Notes: generated by a model not told the origin, from the letters alone. A stretch of DNA of 64,000 nt from Paeniroseomonas aquatica (GCF_030409335.1 NZ_JAUFPN010000178.1:1-64000), one strand, 5' to 3'; counted from the first letter of the stretch, positions 31,496 to 40,574 are shown. Translations and numbers: made by a program.

Positions 31496-33760
31496 ATGCC
31501 CATGCCTCGTGCCCACACCCGACGACCCTCGCGGCACGCCCATGGCGCCGTGCTGCTGCCGGCGATCCTGCTCGCGGCCATGCCGCCGCAGCCCGCCGCG
31601 GCCCAGCCGGCGGCGGTGACGCAGGAGGCCACGGCCCTGCCCGAGCTGAACGTGAATGCCGGGCTGCCGCGCGGGCATGGCCCGGTGCGCGGCTATGTCG
31701 CCGGGGTCAGCGCGACCGCGACCAAGACCGACACGCCGCTGCTCGAGACCCCGCAGTCTCTCTCGGTCGTCACCCGCGACCAGATCGAGGCGCAGGCGGC
31801 GCAGAACCTCAACGGGGCGCTGCGCTACACCCCCGGCATCGCCACCGATACCCGCGGCGCCGTGGCGCTGCGGCTGGACCAGTTCTCGGTGCGCGGCTTC
31901 ACCGTGCCGCAATTCCTCGACGGCATGCGGCTGTTCGGCGGCCGCGACGCCAATCCCAGCGTCGACTTCTACCGGCTCGAGCGGATCGACGTGCTGCGCG
32001 GCCCGGCATCGGTCATGTACGGCCAGGCCAGCCCGGGCGGCGTCGTCAACCTCGTCAGCAAGCGCCCGACCGAGACGCCGCAGCGCGAATTGCTGCTGCA
32101 GGGCGGCAGCTACGGCACCTTCCGCGGCGGGCTCGACCTGAGCGGCGCGCTGAACGAGGACCGCACCATCCTCGGCCGGGTCGTCGGCTCCTACTACCGG
32201 TCCGATACCCAGATCGAGCAGGTGGAGGAGGAACGCTTCTACCTCGCGCCCTCGGTCACCTTCCGGCCCACTACCGATACCTCGATCACCCTGCTCGGGC
32301 TCTACCAGCGGGACCCGCAGGGCGGCTCCTACGGGTCGGTGCCGGCCTATGGCTCGGTGCTGGGCAATCCGAACGGCCGCGTCGCCACCAACCGCTGGGA
32401 CGGCAACCCCGGCTTCGACCGGCTCAACCGGACGCAGTACCAGGTCGGCTACCTCGCCGAGCATCGCTTCAACGATGCCTTCACCCTGCGGCAGAACTTC
32501 CGATATGCCCATTCGGAGGGCTACTACCGGCAGCTCTACGGCACCTTCGGCGCCAACCTGCTGCCGGATTTCCGCACGGTGCAGCGCTCCACCACCGGCT
32601 CGGACGTCCGCTTCGACACCGTCACCGTCGACACCCACCTGCAGTCGAAGTTCGACACCGGGCCGCTGGGCCATACCCTGCTGACCGGCGTCGACTACTA
32701 CAACACCAGCAGCCGGACCTTCAGCGGCTTCGACGCGGTCGCGCCCGCCTACGACCTCTACGCCCCGAACTTCGGCAGCCTCGCCATCCGGCCGCTGACC
32801 TACCAGACCAATGCCCGGCAGACCCAGAACAGCCTCGGCTTCTATGGCCAGGACCAGATCCGGATCGGGCGCGTGGCGCTGCAGCTCGGCGGCCGCTACG
32901 ACCGCTACGACAGCGCGACCGAGACCGAGACCTTCGCCACCCGGCGGACGACGCGCAGCGAGCAGGAGGTCGGCGCCTTCACCGGCCGCGCGGGTCTCGT
33001 GTACCTCTTCGACAACGGCCTGGCGCCCTACCTCTCCTATGCCGAGAGCTTCGAGCCGCAGTCCGGCACCTTCGCCCCCGCGCGCGGGGCGGGCGCCTTC
33101 GAGCCGACCACCGGCCGGCAATACGAGGCCGGGCTCCGCTACCAGCCGCCCGGCACCAATGCGCTGTTCTCCGCCGCGGTCTTCGACCTCACCCGGCAGA
33201 ACGTCCTGACCACCGACCCGAACGACAACCGCTATTCCGTGCAGACCGGCGAGGTCCGCTCCCGCGGCGTCGAGTTGGAAGCGAAGGCGAGCCTGGCGAC
33301 CGGCCTCGAGGTGGTCGGCGCCTTCACCTGGCTCGACCACGAGGTCACCAGCAGCAACGCCACCGTGACCGAGAACCGCGGCATCGCCGGCGCCCCGACC
33401 CCGACCCGGCCGGAGAAGGGCACCACGCCGGTCGGCGTCCCGAGCGTGTTGGGCTCGGTCTGGGCCAACTACAGCTTCCAGCCGGACACCGCGCTGGAAG
33501 GGGCCGGGCTCGGCGGCGGCCTGCGCTACGTCGGCTCGAGCTGGGGCGATACCGCGAATACGCTGAAGGTGCCGGACTATACGCTGGTGGACCTCACGGC
33601 CCGCTACAACCTCGGCAAGCTCGGCGCCGCGAATACCGAGCTGCAGCTCAACGTCAGCAACCTGTTTGATAAGGAATACGTCTCCACCTGCAACACCTAC
33701 GCCTGGTGCTGGTACGGCTTCCGCCGCAGCGTCATCGCCACCCTGCGGCACCGCTTCTGA
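31496..33760 (+). CDS. TonB-dependent siderophore receptor
   Basis: A 754-aa outer-membrane receptor. A signal peptide (AVLLPAILLAAMPPQPAAAQ) ends near residue 37. A likely TonB box region (ATALPELNVNA) follows. The plug domain spans about 75-185 with TPQSLSVVTRDQIEAQAA, YTPGI, FSVRGF, ERIDVLRGPASVMYGQASPG and GGVVNLVSKRP, all classic for ferrichrome/ferric-siderophore receptors. The 22-strand barrel runs to the last residue, Phe, in ATLRHRF, as outer-membrane proteins require. It imports ferric siderophore using TonB energy. It heads an operon with DUF3649, PepSY and DUF3325 genes; its TGA shares a base with the next ATG. A Fur-box-like site lies upstream. Confidence 0.96.
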   Translation: MPMPRAHTRRPSRHAHGAVLLPAILLAAMPPQPAAAQPAAVTQEATALPELNVNAGLPRGHGPVRGYVAGVSATATKTDTPLLETPQSLSVVTRDQIEAQAAQNLNGALRYTPGIATDTRGAVALRLDQFSVRGFTVPQFLDGMRLFGGRDANPSVDFYRLERIDVLRGPASVMYGQASPGGVVNLVSKRPTETPQRELLLQGGSYGTFRGGLDLSGALNEDRTILGRVVGSYYRSDTQIEQVEEERFYLAPSVTFRPTTDTSITLLGLYQRDPQGGSYGSVPAYGSVLGNPNGRVATNRWDGNPGFDRLNRTQYQVGYLAEHRFNDAFTLRQNFRYAHSEGYYRQLYGTFGANLLPDFRTVQRSTTGSDVRFDTVTVDTHLQSKFDTGPLGHTLLTGVDYYNTSSRTFSGFDAVAPAYDLYAPNFGSLAIRPLTYQTNARQTQNSLGFYGQDQIRIGRVALQLGGRYDRYDSATETETFATRRTTRSEQEVGAFTGRAGLVYLFDNGLAPYLSYAESFEPQSGTFAPARGAGAFEPTTGRQYEAGLRYQPPGTNALFSAAVFDLTRQNVLTTDPNDNRYSVQTGEVRSRGVELEAKASLATGLEVVGAFTWLDHEVTSSNATVTENRGIAGAPTPTRPEKGTTPVGVPSVLGSVWANYSFQPDTALEGAGLGGGLRYVGSSWGDTANTLKVPDYTLVDLTARYNLGKLGAANTELQLNVSNLFDKEYVSTCNTYAWCWYGFRRSVIATLRHRF

Positions 33761-34038
33761 TGCGCGGCCCGCGCTGGCTCGGCATCCTGTCGCGCTGCAT
33801 TGCCGCCGTCCTCGGCGGCTACCTGCTGGCGGCGCTGGTTGCCATCGGCTGCGCGCTGTGGCTCGGGCCGCCGCGGGCGGAGGCGGTGCTGGTCGGCATG
33901 CTGCTGAGCTTCGCGGTTCATGCCGGGGCGGTGATCTGGGTCTTCGCCGCGCGCAGCGCCCGGCGGGCCTGGGCTGGCCTCGCGGTGCCGACCCTGGCGC
34001 TGGGCGCGGCGCTGGCCCTGACCGGCGGCCTGCCATGA
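33760..34038 (+). CDS. DUF3649-family small membrane protein
   Basis: A 92-aa protein with three hydrophobic segments: CIAAVLGGYLLAALVAIGCA near residues 12-32, VLVGMLLSFAVHAGAVIWVF near 42-62 and VPTLALGAALAL near 75-88. Size, topology and position directly after a TonB siderophore receptor and before a PepSY protein match DUF3649 members of iron-uptake operons; no function is established. The ATG starts on the last base of the receptor stop (TGATG), and its stop overlaps the PepSY start (ATGA). Confidence 0.78.
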   Translation: MRGPRWLGILSRCIAAVLGGYLLAALVAIGCALWLGPPRAEAVLVGMLLSFAVHAGAVIWVFAARSARRAWAGLAVPTLALGAALALTGGLP

Positions 34039-35612
34039 AGGAGGGCTTCCGCCAGTGCATGGCATGGCTGCATACCTGGTCCGGCCTGCTGGTCGGCTGG
34101 ATCCTGTTCGCCATTTTCCTGACCGGCACCGCCGCCTACCTGCGGCCGGAGATCACCACCTGGATGCGGCCGGAACTGCACGCGACGGCTGCGGGGCCGG
34201 CGGCGGCCCAGGCCGCGCTCGATCACCTGCAGCAGGTCGCGCCCCGGTCGCCGAGCTGGTTCGTCAACCTGCCGGATGCGCGCCAGCCGGCGCTGCAGGT
34301 TTTATGGCGGGAGGCGGCGGCGGGCCGCCGCGGCTTCGCCAATGCCTGGCTCGACCCCGCCACCGGCGAGACGCTGACGGCGCGGGAGACCCGCGGCGGC
34401 GAGTTCTTCTACCGCTTCCATTTCCAGCTGCACTACCTGAACGTGCCCCTGGCGCGCTGGATCGTCAGCTTCTGCGCCATGATGATGCTGGTCGCCATCA
34501 TCAGCGGCATCGTCACCCATCGCCGCATCTTCGCCGACTTCTTCACCTTCCGCCCCGGCAAGGGGTCGCGGTCCTGGATCGACGGCCATGCGCTGGTTGC
34601 CGTGGCGGCGCTGCCCTACCACCTGATGATCACCTATACCGGCCTCGTCACGCTGATGCTGATGACGATGCCCTGGGGCGCCGAGAAGGCCTATGGCGGC
34701 GACCGCGCCGCCTTCACCGCGGAGGTCTTCGGCACCGCCCCGCCCGGCCGCGCCGCAGGCCGGCCGGCGCCGCTCACCGCCGTCGCCCCGCTGCTGGAGG
34801 CCGCGACCCGGCATTGGCAGGGCGGCAGCGTCGGCCGCATCGCCGTGCAGCACCCGGGCGATGCCAATGCCACCATCCTGCTGACGCGGGACGATGCCGA
34901 GCGCATCTCCAGCAACCCGCAGACGCTGCTGTTCGACGGCACCACCGGGGCGCTGCTGGCGAGCGCGGGCGATACCGGCGGCGCCGCGGCGGCGACCCGC
35001 GGCGTGATGTACGGGCTGCACATCGGCCGCTTCGCCGGGCCGCTGCTGCGCGGGCTGCTGCTGCTGTCGGGGCTCGCCGGCACGGTCATGGTCGCCACCG
35101 GCTGCCTCCTCTGGGCGGTGAAGATCCGGCAGCAGGCGCTGAAGCGGGGGCGGATCGGCTTCGGCCTCCGGCTGGTCGAGCATCTCAACGTCGCCGCCAT
35201 CGCCGGATTGCCGGTGGCCATGGCGGGTTTCTTCTGGGCCAACCGGGTGCTGCCGCCGGGCCTCGCCGGGCGGGCGGAGTGGGAGATCCACCTGTTCTTC
35301 ATCGCCTGGGCGATCTGCCTGCTGCATCCGCTGCTGCGGCGCGGCCGGCAGGCCTGGATCGACCAATTCGCCGCCGGGGGGTTGATGTTCGCGCTGCTGC
35401 CGGTGGTGAGCCTGGTCACGACCGAGCGGCATCTCGGCGTGACCCTCGCCGCGGGCGACTGGGCCTTCGCCGGCTTCGAGTTCGGGCTGCTGGCCATCGG
35501 CGCGGCGCTCGGGGCGATCGCCTGGCGGCTGGCCCGGCGCCGCCCGGCCGCGGCAGTGGCGCCGCAGCGCCGTCAGCCCACGGCCCGGCTCGCCGCGGGG
35601 GCGGCGGAATGA
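34035..35612 (+). CDS. PepSY-associated transmembrane protein, putative ferric-siderophore reductase component
   Basis: A 525-aa inner-membrane protein. The start CMAWLHTWSGLLVGWILFAI with FLTGTAAY is the PepSY-TM signature. Further membrane segments occur near residues 135-160 (FHFQLHYLNVPLARWIVSFC, then MMMLVAIISGIVTHRRIF), 185-210, 335-370, 390-415, 425-440 and 455-470. Periplasmic loops lie between. Conserved His residues in the helices (LHTW, FHFQLHYLN, GHALVAVAALPYHLM) could bind haem, as in the PiuB/FecR-linked family thought to reduce iron. The gene overlaps both neighbours by four bases. Exact reaction unproven. Confidence 0.88.
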   Translation: MKEGFRQCMAWLHTWSGLLVGWILFAIFLTGTAAYLRPEITTWMRPELHATAAGPAAAQAALDHLQQVAPRSPSWFVNLPDARQPALQVLWREAAAGRRGFANAWLDPATGETLTARETRGGEFFYRFHFQLHYLNVPLARWIVSFCAMMMLVAIISGIVTHRRIFADFFTFRPGKGSRSWIDGHALVAVAALPYHLMITYTGLVTLMLMTMPWGAEKAYGGDRAAFTAEVFGTAPPGRAAGRPAPLTAVAPLLEAATRHWQGGSVGRIAVQHPGDANATILLTRDDAERISSNPQTLLFDGTTGALLASAGDTGGAAAATRGVMYGLHIGRFAGPLLRGLLLLSGLAGTVMVATGCLLWAVKIRQQALKRGRIGFGLRLVEHLNVAAIAGLPVAMAGFFWANRVLPPGLAGRAEWEIHLFFIAWAICLLHPLLRRGRQAWIDQFAAGGLMFALLPVVSLVTTERHLGVTLAAGDWAFAGFEFGLLAIGAALGAIAWRLARRRPAAAVAPQRRQPTARLAAGAAE

Positions 35613-35941
35613 TCGCGCTGTCCCTCGCCCTGGCCTATGCCGGCTTCACCGCGCTGAGCCTGGCAATGGAGCGGCACCATGAGCAGGCCCATGGGCATCG
35701 CCGCATCCCCGCCGGCCGGCGCCGCCTGCTGCGGATCGCCGGCTGGGGCTTGGTCGCGGCCTCGCCGGCGCCCTGCATCGCCCTGGCCGGCTGGGGCGAT
35801 GGCAGCGTGCTGTGGTGCGGGCTGCTGACCGCGGCGCTGCTGCCGCTCGCCCTGCTGCTGGCCTATGCGCCGCGCGTGGTGGCCGCCTCGGCCGTGGTGG
35901 CACTGCCCGCCGCAGCGGTCGCGGCGCTGCTCGGCGCCTGA
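35609..35941 (+). CDS. DUF3325-family small membrane protein
   Basis: A 110-aa protein with three hydrophobic segments near residues 3-19, 42-62 and 68-108. The motif AMERHHEQAHGHRRIPAGRR follows the first one. That His-rich sequence after the first helix is characteristic of DUF3325 proteins, which occur as the last gene of TonB receptor/DUF3649/PepSY operons. Four His and one Glu clustered on the cytoplasmic side could bind metal, which is inference. The ATG overlaps the PepSY stop. The last 79 bases overlap the end of the convergent gene on the other strand. Confidence 0.78.
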   Translation: MIALSLALAYAGFTALSLAMERHHEQAHGHRRIPAGRRRLLRIAGWGLVAASPAPCIALAGWGDGSVLWCGLLTAALLPLALLLAYAPRVVAASAVVALPAAAVAALLGA

Positions 35942-36852
35942 TCGCCCAGGGCTTCCGCGACGATCGTGTTATCCGCGGTGGCGGCGAAGCCCGGCTTGCG
36001 GGTGATGGCGCCGGCCGAGGCCATCGCCGTCTCAAGCCGGGTGAAGGCCTCCTCGGGGTAGTAGGGATCCTGGGTCCAGAGGCCGAGCGCCTGGTAGCGG
36101 GCGATGCAGCGGGCCAGCCTTGCCGGCGGCATGTCCGGGAAATAGCCGGCGATGGTGGCGGCGATCGCCTCGGGCGCGGTGGCGGCGAACCAGGCCAGGG
36201 TCTTCGCCAGGCCACGCAGCATGGCCTGGAACTCGGCGCGGCGCGCCTGCATGCGCCCGGTGCTGCTGGTGAAGCTGGTATAGCCGGTGAGGCCGCGCCC
36301 GGCCGCGACATGCCAGACATGGGCCGTGCCGGCTTCCTCGGCCATGGTCACGAAGGGCTCGAAAACCTGCGCCACGTCCAGGGTGCCGGCGGCGACGGCG
36401 GCGAGGTTCTCCGCCATGCCGCGGTCCGCGACGCGCCGCAGCGTGGTGGGGTCGAGCCCGGCCTGGCGGATATCCTCCTGCAGGGTCCACCAGGGGGTCG
36501 GCACCTCGGACACGCTGCCGAGGGTGAGCCCGGCCAGGTCCTTGAGGGTGAAATCCGGCCGCGGCGCGCGGCCGACCAGGAAGAAGGGGTCGCGCATCAC
36601 CACCGCGCCGAAGTTCCGCAGCGGGCTGGCCGGGTCCGCCTCATGCGCCAGCAGGATGCGCATCGGCCCGCCCCAGGCGAGGTCCGCCAGGCCCGCCAGC
36701 ACCGCATCCTTGGCATCGGCCGGGACGGTGCCGGTGCGGAGCGTGACCTCCACGCCCTCCGCCGCGTAGTCGCCGCGGGCCAGCGCCGCGTAGAAGGGCG
36801 CGTAGAAGACCGCGCGGAAGGGTTCCTGGAGGGTGATCGGATGCAGGGCCAT
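35863..36852 (-). CDS. NMT1/ThiY-like substrate-binding-fold protein without signal peptide
   Basis: A 329-aa type II periplasmic-binding fold. Features are LQEPFRAVFYAPFYAALARG near residues 8-27, ADLAWGGPMRILLAHEA near 56-72, the hinge-region LKDLAGLTLGSVSEVPTPWW near 102-121 and LDVAQVFEPFVTMAEEAG near 158-175. Family members bind pyrimidine precursors, nitrate, sulfonates and similar ligands. The protein begins MALHPITLQE with no hydrophobic leader, and the upstream codons do not supply one, so it is predicted cytoplasmic or the true start is not recognisable. No ABC permease or ATPase adjoins it. The Ala-rich C-terminus overlaps the DUF3325 gene by 79 bases, so the last residues are less certain. 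Confidence 0.75.
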   Translation of the reverse strand: MALHPITLQEPFRAVFYAPFYAALARGDYAAEGVEVTLRTGTVPADAKDAVLAGLADLAWGGPMRILLAHEADPASPLRNFGAVVMRDPFFLVGRAPRPDFTLKDLAGLTLGSVSEVPTPWWTLQEDIRQAGLDPTTLRRVADRGMAENLAAVAAGTLDVAQVFEPFVTMAEEAGTAHVWHVAAGRGLTGYTSFTSSTGRMQARRAEFQAMLRGLAKTLAWFAATAPEAIAATIAGYFPDMPPARLARCIARYQALGLWTQDPYYPEEAFTRLETAMASAGAITRKPGFAATADNTIVAEALGDQAPSSAATAAAGSATTAEAATTRGA

Positions 36853-36954
36853 GCGCCAGCCTGGCGCATCCGGGGCAGGTGGGAAAGCCGTACGCCCCGA
36901 CCTTGCCTTGCCCCCTGCGGCGGTGGTCAAGTGCCGGCCAATGGGAGGGGCCGG

Positions 36955-37725
36955 ATGATCGATACGAAGGGCCTGTTCGGGCTCGAGGGCTCGACGGCGA
37001 TGGTGACCGGCGCCTCGGGCGCGCTCGGGGCGCATTTCGCCCGGGTGCTGCACGCGGCGGGCGCCCGGGTGGTGCTGGCGGCACGGCGGGTCGAGGCGCT
37101 GGAGGCGCTGGCGGCGGAACTCGGCGCGGGCGCCGCGGCGGTGGCGCTCGACGTGGCCCGGCCCGAGAGCGTGGCCGCCGCCTTCGAGGCCGCCGAGGCC
37201 GCCTTCGGCGCCCCCTGCGACCTCATCGTGAACAACGCCGGCATCGCCGTCTCCGGCCCGGCGCTGCAGCAGACCGCGGCGGATTGGGACAGCGTGCTCG
37301 ACGTCAACCTGCGCGGCTGCTTCCTGGTGGCGACCGAGGCGGCGCGGCGGCTGGTGGCGGCCAAGCGCGGCGGCGCCATCGTCAACATCGCCTCGATCGG
37401 CGGGCTGCGGATTTTGCAGGGCGTCGTGGGCTATACCGCCTCCAAGGCCGGGCTGGTGCAGATGACGAAGCAGCTCGCGGTCGAATGGGCGCGCTACGGC
37501 ATCAGGGTGAATGCGCTCTGCCCCGGCTATGTCGAGACGCCGATCAATACCGAATTCTTTGCCTCCGAGGCCGGGCAGGCCGTGGTCAGGCGGGTGCCGC
37601 AGCGGCGCCTGGGCCAGCCGGCCGACCTGACCGGGCCCTTGTTGCTTCTCGCCTCCCCAGCCGGCGCGCACATGACAGGCGCGGCGCTGGTGGTGGATGG
37701 CGGACATTCCGTGAACGCGCTCTAG
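36955..37725 (+). CDS. Short-chain dehydrogenase/reductase
   Basis: A 256-aa SDR of classical type. MVTGASGALGAHFARVLHAA at residues 16-35 carries the TGxxxGxG cofactor motif, LIVNNAGIAVSG near 91-102 the NNAG motif, IVNIASIGGL near 142-151 the catalytic Ser, and VGYTASKAGLVQM near 158-170 the YxxxK pair. CPGYVETPINTEF follows. The coenzyme is not clear; an Arg after the second strand (LAARR) favours NADPH. It is the first gene of a plus-strand operon with an acyl-CoA dehydrogenase, an acyl-CoA ligase and a TctC-type receptor; the gap to the next gene is 9 bases. Confidence 0.92.
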   Translation: MIDTKGLFGLEGSTAMVTGASGALGAHFARVLHAAGARVVLAARRVEALEALAAELGAGAAAVALDVARPESVAAAFEAAEAAFGAPCDLIVNNAGIAVSGPALQQTAADWDSVLDVNLRGCFLVATEAARRLVAAKRGGAIVNIASIGGLRILQGVVGYTASKAGLVQMTKQLAVEWARYGIRVNALCPGYVETPINTEFFASEAGQAVVRRVPQRRLGQPADLTGPLLLLASPAGAHMTGAALVVDGGHSVNAL

Positions 37726-37734
37726 GACAGACAG

Positions 37735-38946
37735 ATGATCGATTTCAGCCTTCCCCCCGAGGTCGAGGCGACCCGGGCCCGCATCCGCGACTTCGTCGAG
37801 CAGCGGCTGATCCCGCTCGAGAGCGATCCGGCGAGCTTCGATGAGCACGAGAACATCACCCCCGAGCTGCTGGGCCGCATGCGGGCGCAGGCCAAGGCCG
37901 AGGGGCTCTGGGCGCTGGGCATGCCGAAGGAGCGGGGCGGCGGCGGCTATCCCATGACGGCGCTGGCCGCCTTCTACGAGGAGATGAACCGCAGCATCTT
38001 CGGCCCGGTGGTCTTCCATGGCGCCGCGCCGGACGACGGCAACATGCGGGTGCTGAACATGGTCGGCACCGAGGCGCAGAAGACGCGCTGGCTGCAGCCG
38101 ATCATCGATGGCGAAGTGCAGTCGAGCTTCGCCATGACCGAGCCCGACGGCTGCGGCAGCGATCCCTCGATGACCTATACCAAGGCCGAGCGGAAGGGGA
38201 ACGACCGCTGGGTCATCAGCGGGCGCAAGCACTACATCACCGGCGCCGGCACCTCGAAGCATTTCATCCTGATGGCGCGCACGGGGGAGGATGACCGGAC
38301 CGGGCTGACCGCCTTCCTCTTCCATGCCGACCAGCCCGGCTGGAAGATCATCCGTCGCATCCCGATCATGGGGCCGGAGGAGCACGGCGGGCATTGCGAA
38401 CTGGAATTCGACGGGCTCGAGGTCACCGACGACAACATCCTCATGGGCGTCGGCGACGGGCTGCGGGTGACGCAGATCCGCCTCGGTCCGGCCCGCCTCA
38501 CCCATTGCATGCGCTGGACCGGCATGGGGCGCCGCGCGCTCGAGATCGCCATGGCGCATATCGAGCAGCGCCGCAGCTTCGGCACCCGCCTGGTCGAGAA
38601 GGAGGCGGTGCAGCAGATGGTCGGCCAGGCGGCGATGGAGCTCGAGATCGGCCGTCTCCTGACCATGCGCGCGGCCTGGCTGCTCGACCAGGGGAGCCTG
38701 GCGCGGAAGGAGGTCTCCATGGCCAAGATCGTGGTCGCGGATGCGCTGCAGAAGGCGGTCGATACCTCGCTGCAGCTGCTCGGCGCCAAGGGCTATTCCA
38801 AGGACACCCCGGTCGAGTGGATGTACCGCTACGCCCGCCAGGCGCGGCTGGTCGATGGCGCTTCGGAAGTCCACCGGATGGTGCTGGCCAATTTCCTCCG
38901 CCGCCAGGGGAAGGATTTCTTCGCCTGGGGGACCAATCGTGGATGA
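37735..38946 (+). CDS. Acyl-CoA dehydrogenase (ACAD10/11-like)
   Basis: A 403-aa flavoprotein. WALGMPKERGGGGYPMTALA near residues 59-78 and SSFAMTEPDGCGSDPSMTYT near 124-143 are FAD and substrate contacts. ISGRKHYITGAGTSKHFILM near 162-181 and DGASEVHRMVLANFLRRQG near the C-terminus follow. The DGASEVH ending, instead of GGTxEI, is typical of the ACAD10/11-type subgroup, some of which act on hydroxy- or branched acyl-CoAs. Electrons go to ETF. The stop lies inside the start of the ligase gene (8-base overlap), so ligase and dehydrogenase are produced together. Confidence 0.92.
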   Translation: MIDFSLPPEVEATRARIRDFVEQRLIPLESDPASFDEHENITPELLGRMRAQAKAEGLWALGMPKERGGGGYPMTALAAFYEEMNRSIFGPVVFHGAAPDDGNMRVLNMVGTEAQKTRWLQPIIDGEVQSSFAMTEPDGCGSDPSMTYTKAERKGNDRWVISGRKHYITGAGTSKHFILMARTGEDDRTGLTAFLFHADQPGWKIIRRIPIMGPEEHGGHCELEFDGLEVTDDNILMGVGDGLRVTQIRLGPARLTHCMRWTGMGRRALEIAMAHIEQRRSFGTRLVEKEAVQQMVGQAAMELEIGRLLTMRAAWLLDQGSLARKEVSMAKIVVADALQKAVDTSLQLLGAKGYSKDTPVEWMYRYARQARLVDGASEVHRMVLANFLRRQGKDFFAWGTNRG

Positions 38947-40546
38947 CGGCGACCTGCCGCGGCAGGCGGCCAATCATGTGCCGCTCTCGCCGATCTCCTT
39001 CCTGCTGCGGGCGGCGCGGATCTATCCGCACCGGACCGCGGTCGTGCATGGGGCGCGGCGATACACCTACGCGGAGATGGCAGAGCGTAGCCGGCGGCTC
39101 GCCTCGGCGCTGAGGCGGGCGGGGGTCGGGGCCGGCGACGTGGTCGCCATCATGGCGCCGAATACGCCGGAGATGCTGGAGGCGCATTACGGCGTGCCGA
39201 TGGCCGGCGCGGTGCTGCTGACGATCAACATCCGGCTGGACGGGCCGGCGATCGGCTTCATCCTGCGGCATTCCAAAGCGAAGTTCCTGCTGGTGGACCG
39301 GGAGTTCACCAAGGTGGTGCGTGGGGCGGTGCCGGAGGGCCTGCCGGTGGTCGATATCGTCGACAGCGAGGCGCCGGCGGGCGAGCCGCTGAGCGACCAG
39401 GACTACGAGGCCTTCCTCGCCGGTGGCGATCCGGCGGCGGCGATCCACACGCCGGCGGATGAGTGGGAGGCGATCAGCCTCTCCTATACCTCGGGCACCA
39501 CGGGCAACCCGAAGGGCGTGGTGGCGCATCATCGCGGCGCCTACCTGAATGCCACGGCGAATGCGCTTGCCTTCACCCTCACGCCGCGCAGCGTCTATCT
39601 CTGGACCTTGCCGATGTTCCACTGCAACGGCTGGACCTATACCTGGGCGGTGACCCTGCAGGGCGGCACGCATGTCTGCCTGCGACGGGTCGAGCCGGGC
39701 GCCATCTTCGCCGCCATCGCCGAGCATGGCGTGACCCATATGTGCGCGGCGCCGATCGTCCTCACGCTGCTGATCCATGCGCCGGAGGAGCAGAAGCGGC
39801 GCTTCGACCATGCGGTGGCGATCGCCACCGGCGGGGCCGCGCCCCCCTCCCCGGTCATCGCCCAGATGGAGGCGATGGGCTTCTCCGTCACGCATCTCTA
39901 TGGGCTGACCGAATGCTACGGCCCGGCGACCATCTGCCTCTGGCAGCCGGGGCTGGACGAGATGCCGTTGGACGCCAAGGCCGCCTTCATGGCGCGCCAG
40001 GGCGTCAACCATCCGATGCTGGAGGAGGCCGCGGTGCTGGATGCCGCCACCATGGTGCCGGTGCCGATGGATGGGCGCACGCTCGGCGAGGTGATGCTGC
40101 GCGGCAATACCGTGATGAAGGGCTATCTCCGCAACCCCGACGCCAATGAAGCCGCCTTCGCGGGGGGCTGGTTCCACACCGGCGACCTCGGCGTGATGCA
40201 CCCGGACGGCTATATCGAGGTGAAGGACCGGGCCAAGGACATCGTCATCTCCGGCGGTGAGAACATCTCGACCCTTGAGGTGGAGGAGGTGCTCTATGCC
40301 CATCCCGGCATCATGGAGGCCGCCGTCGTCGCCGAGCCGGATGGGAAATGGGGCGAGGTGCCGCATGCCTTCGTCACGCCGAAGCCGGGCGGGCCGCCGC
40401 CGAGCGAGGCGGAGGTGATCGCCTGGTGCCGCGGGCGGCTGGCGCATTTCAAATGCCCGAAGCGGGTGAGTTTCGGGCCGCTGCCCAAGACCTCGACCGG
40501 CAAGATCCAGAAATTCGAACTGCGCGGGCGGCTGCGCCCCGTGTAG
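38939..40546 (+). CDS. Acyl-CoA synthetase (AMP-forming), GTG start
   Basis: A 535-aa adenylate-forming ligase. ISLSYTSGTTGNPKGVVAHH near residues 180-199 is the phosphate-binding loop, TLPMFHCNGW near 222-231 the substrate region, THLYGLTECYGPATI near 318-332 the A5 motif, GWFHTGDLGVMHPDGYIEVK near 410-429 the A7 Asp, DRAKDIVISGGENIS near 430-444 the hinge, and PKTSTGKIQKFELR near the end the catalytic Lys. It activates a carboxylic acid to its CoA ester. The pattern resembles medium-chain/dimethylsulfoniopropionate and aromatic-acid ligases. GTG at 38939 is chosen because earlier in-frame codons lie in the dehydrogenase gene. Confidence 0.92.
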   Translation: MDDGDLPRQAANHVPLSPISFLLRAARIYPHRTAVVHGARRYTYAEMAERSRRLASALRRAGVGAGDVVAIMAPNTPEMLEAHYGVPMAGAVLLTINIRLDGPAIGFILRHSKAKFLLVDREFTKVVRGAVPEGLPVVDIVDSEAPAGEPLSDQDYEAFLAGGDPAAAIHTPADEWEAISLSYTSGTTGNPKGVVAHHRGAYLNATANALAFTLTPRSVYLWTLPMFHCNGWTYTWAVTLQGGTHVCLRRVEPGAIFAAIAEHGVTHMCAAPIVLTLLIHAPEEQKRRFDHAVAIATGGAAPPSPVIAQMEAMGFSVTHLYGLTECYGPATICLWQPGLDEMPLDAKAAFMARQGVNHPMLEEAAVLDAATMVPVPMDGRTLGEVMLRGNTVMKGYLRNPDANEAAFAGGWFHTGDLGVMHPDGYIEVKDRAKDIVISGGENISTLEVEEVLYAHPGIMEAAVVAEPDGKWGEVPHAFVTPKPGGPPPSEAEVIAWCRGRLAHFKCPKRVSFGPLPKTSTGKIQKFELRGRLRPV

Positions 40547-40574
40547 CCTGCCCGAAAATCGGGAGGCCAATCCA

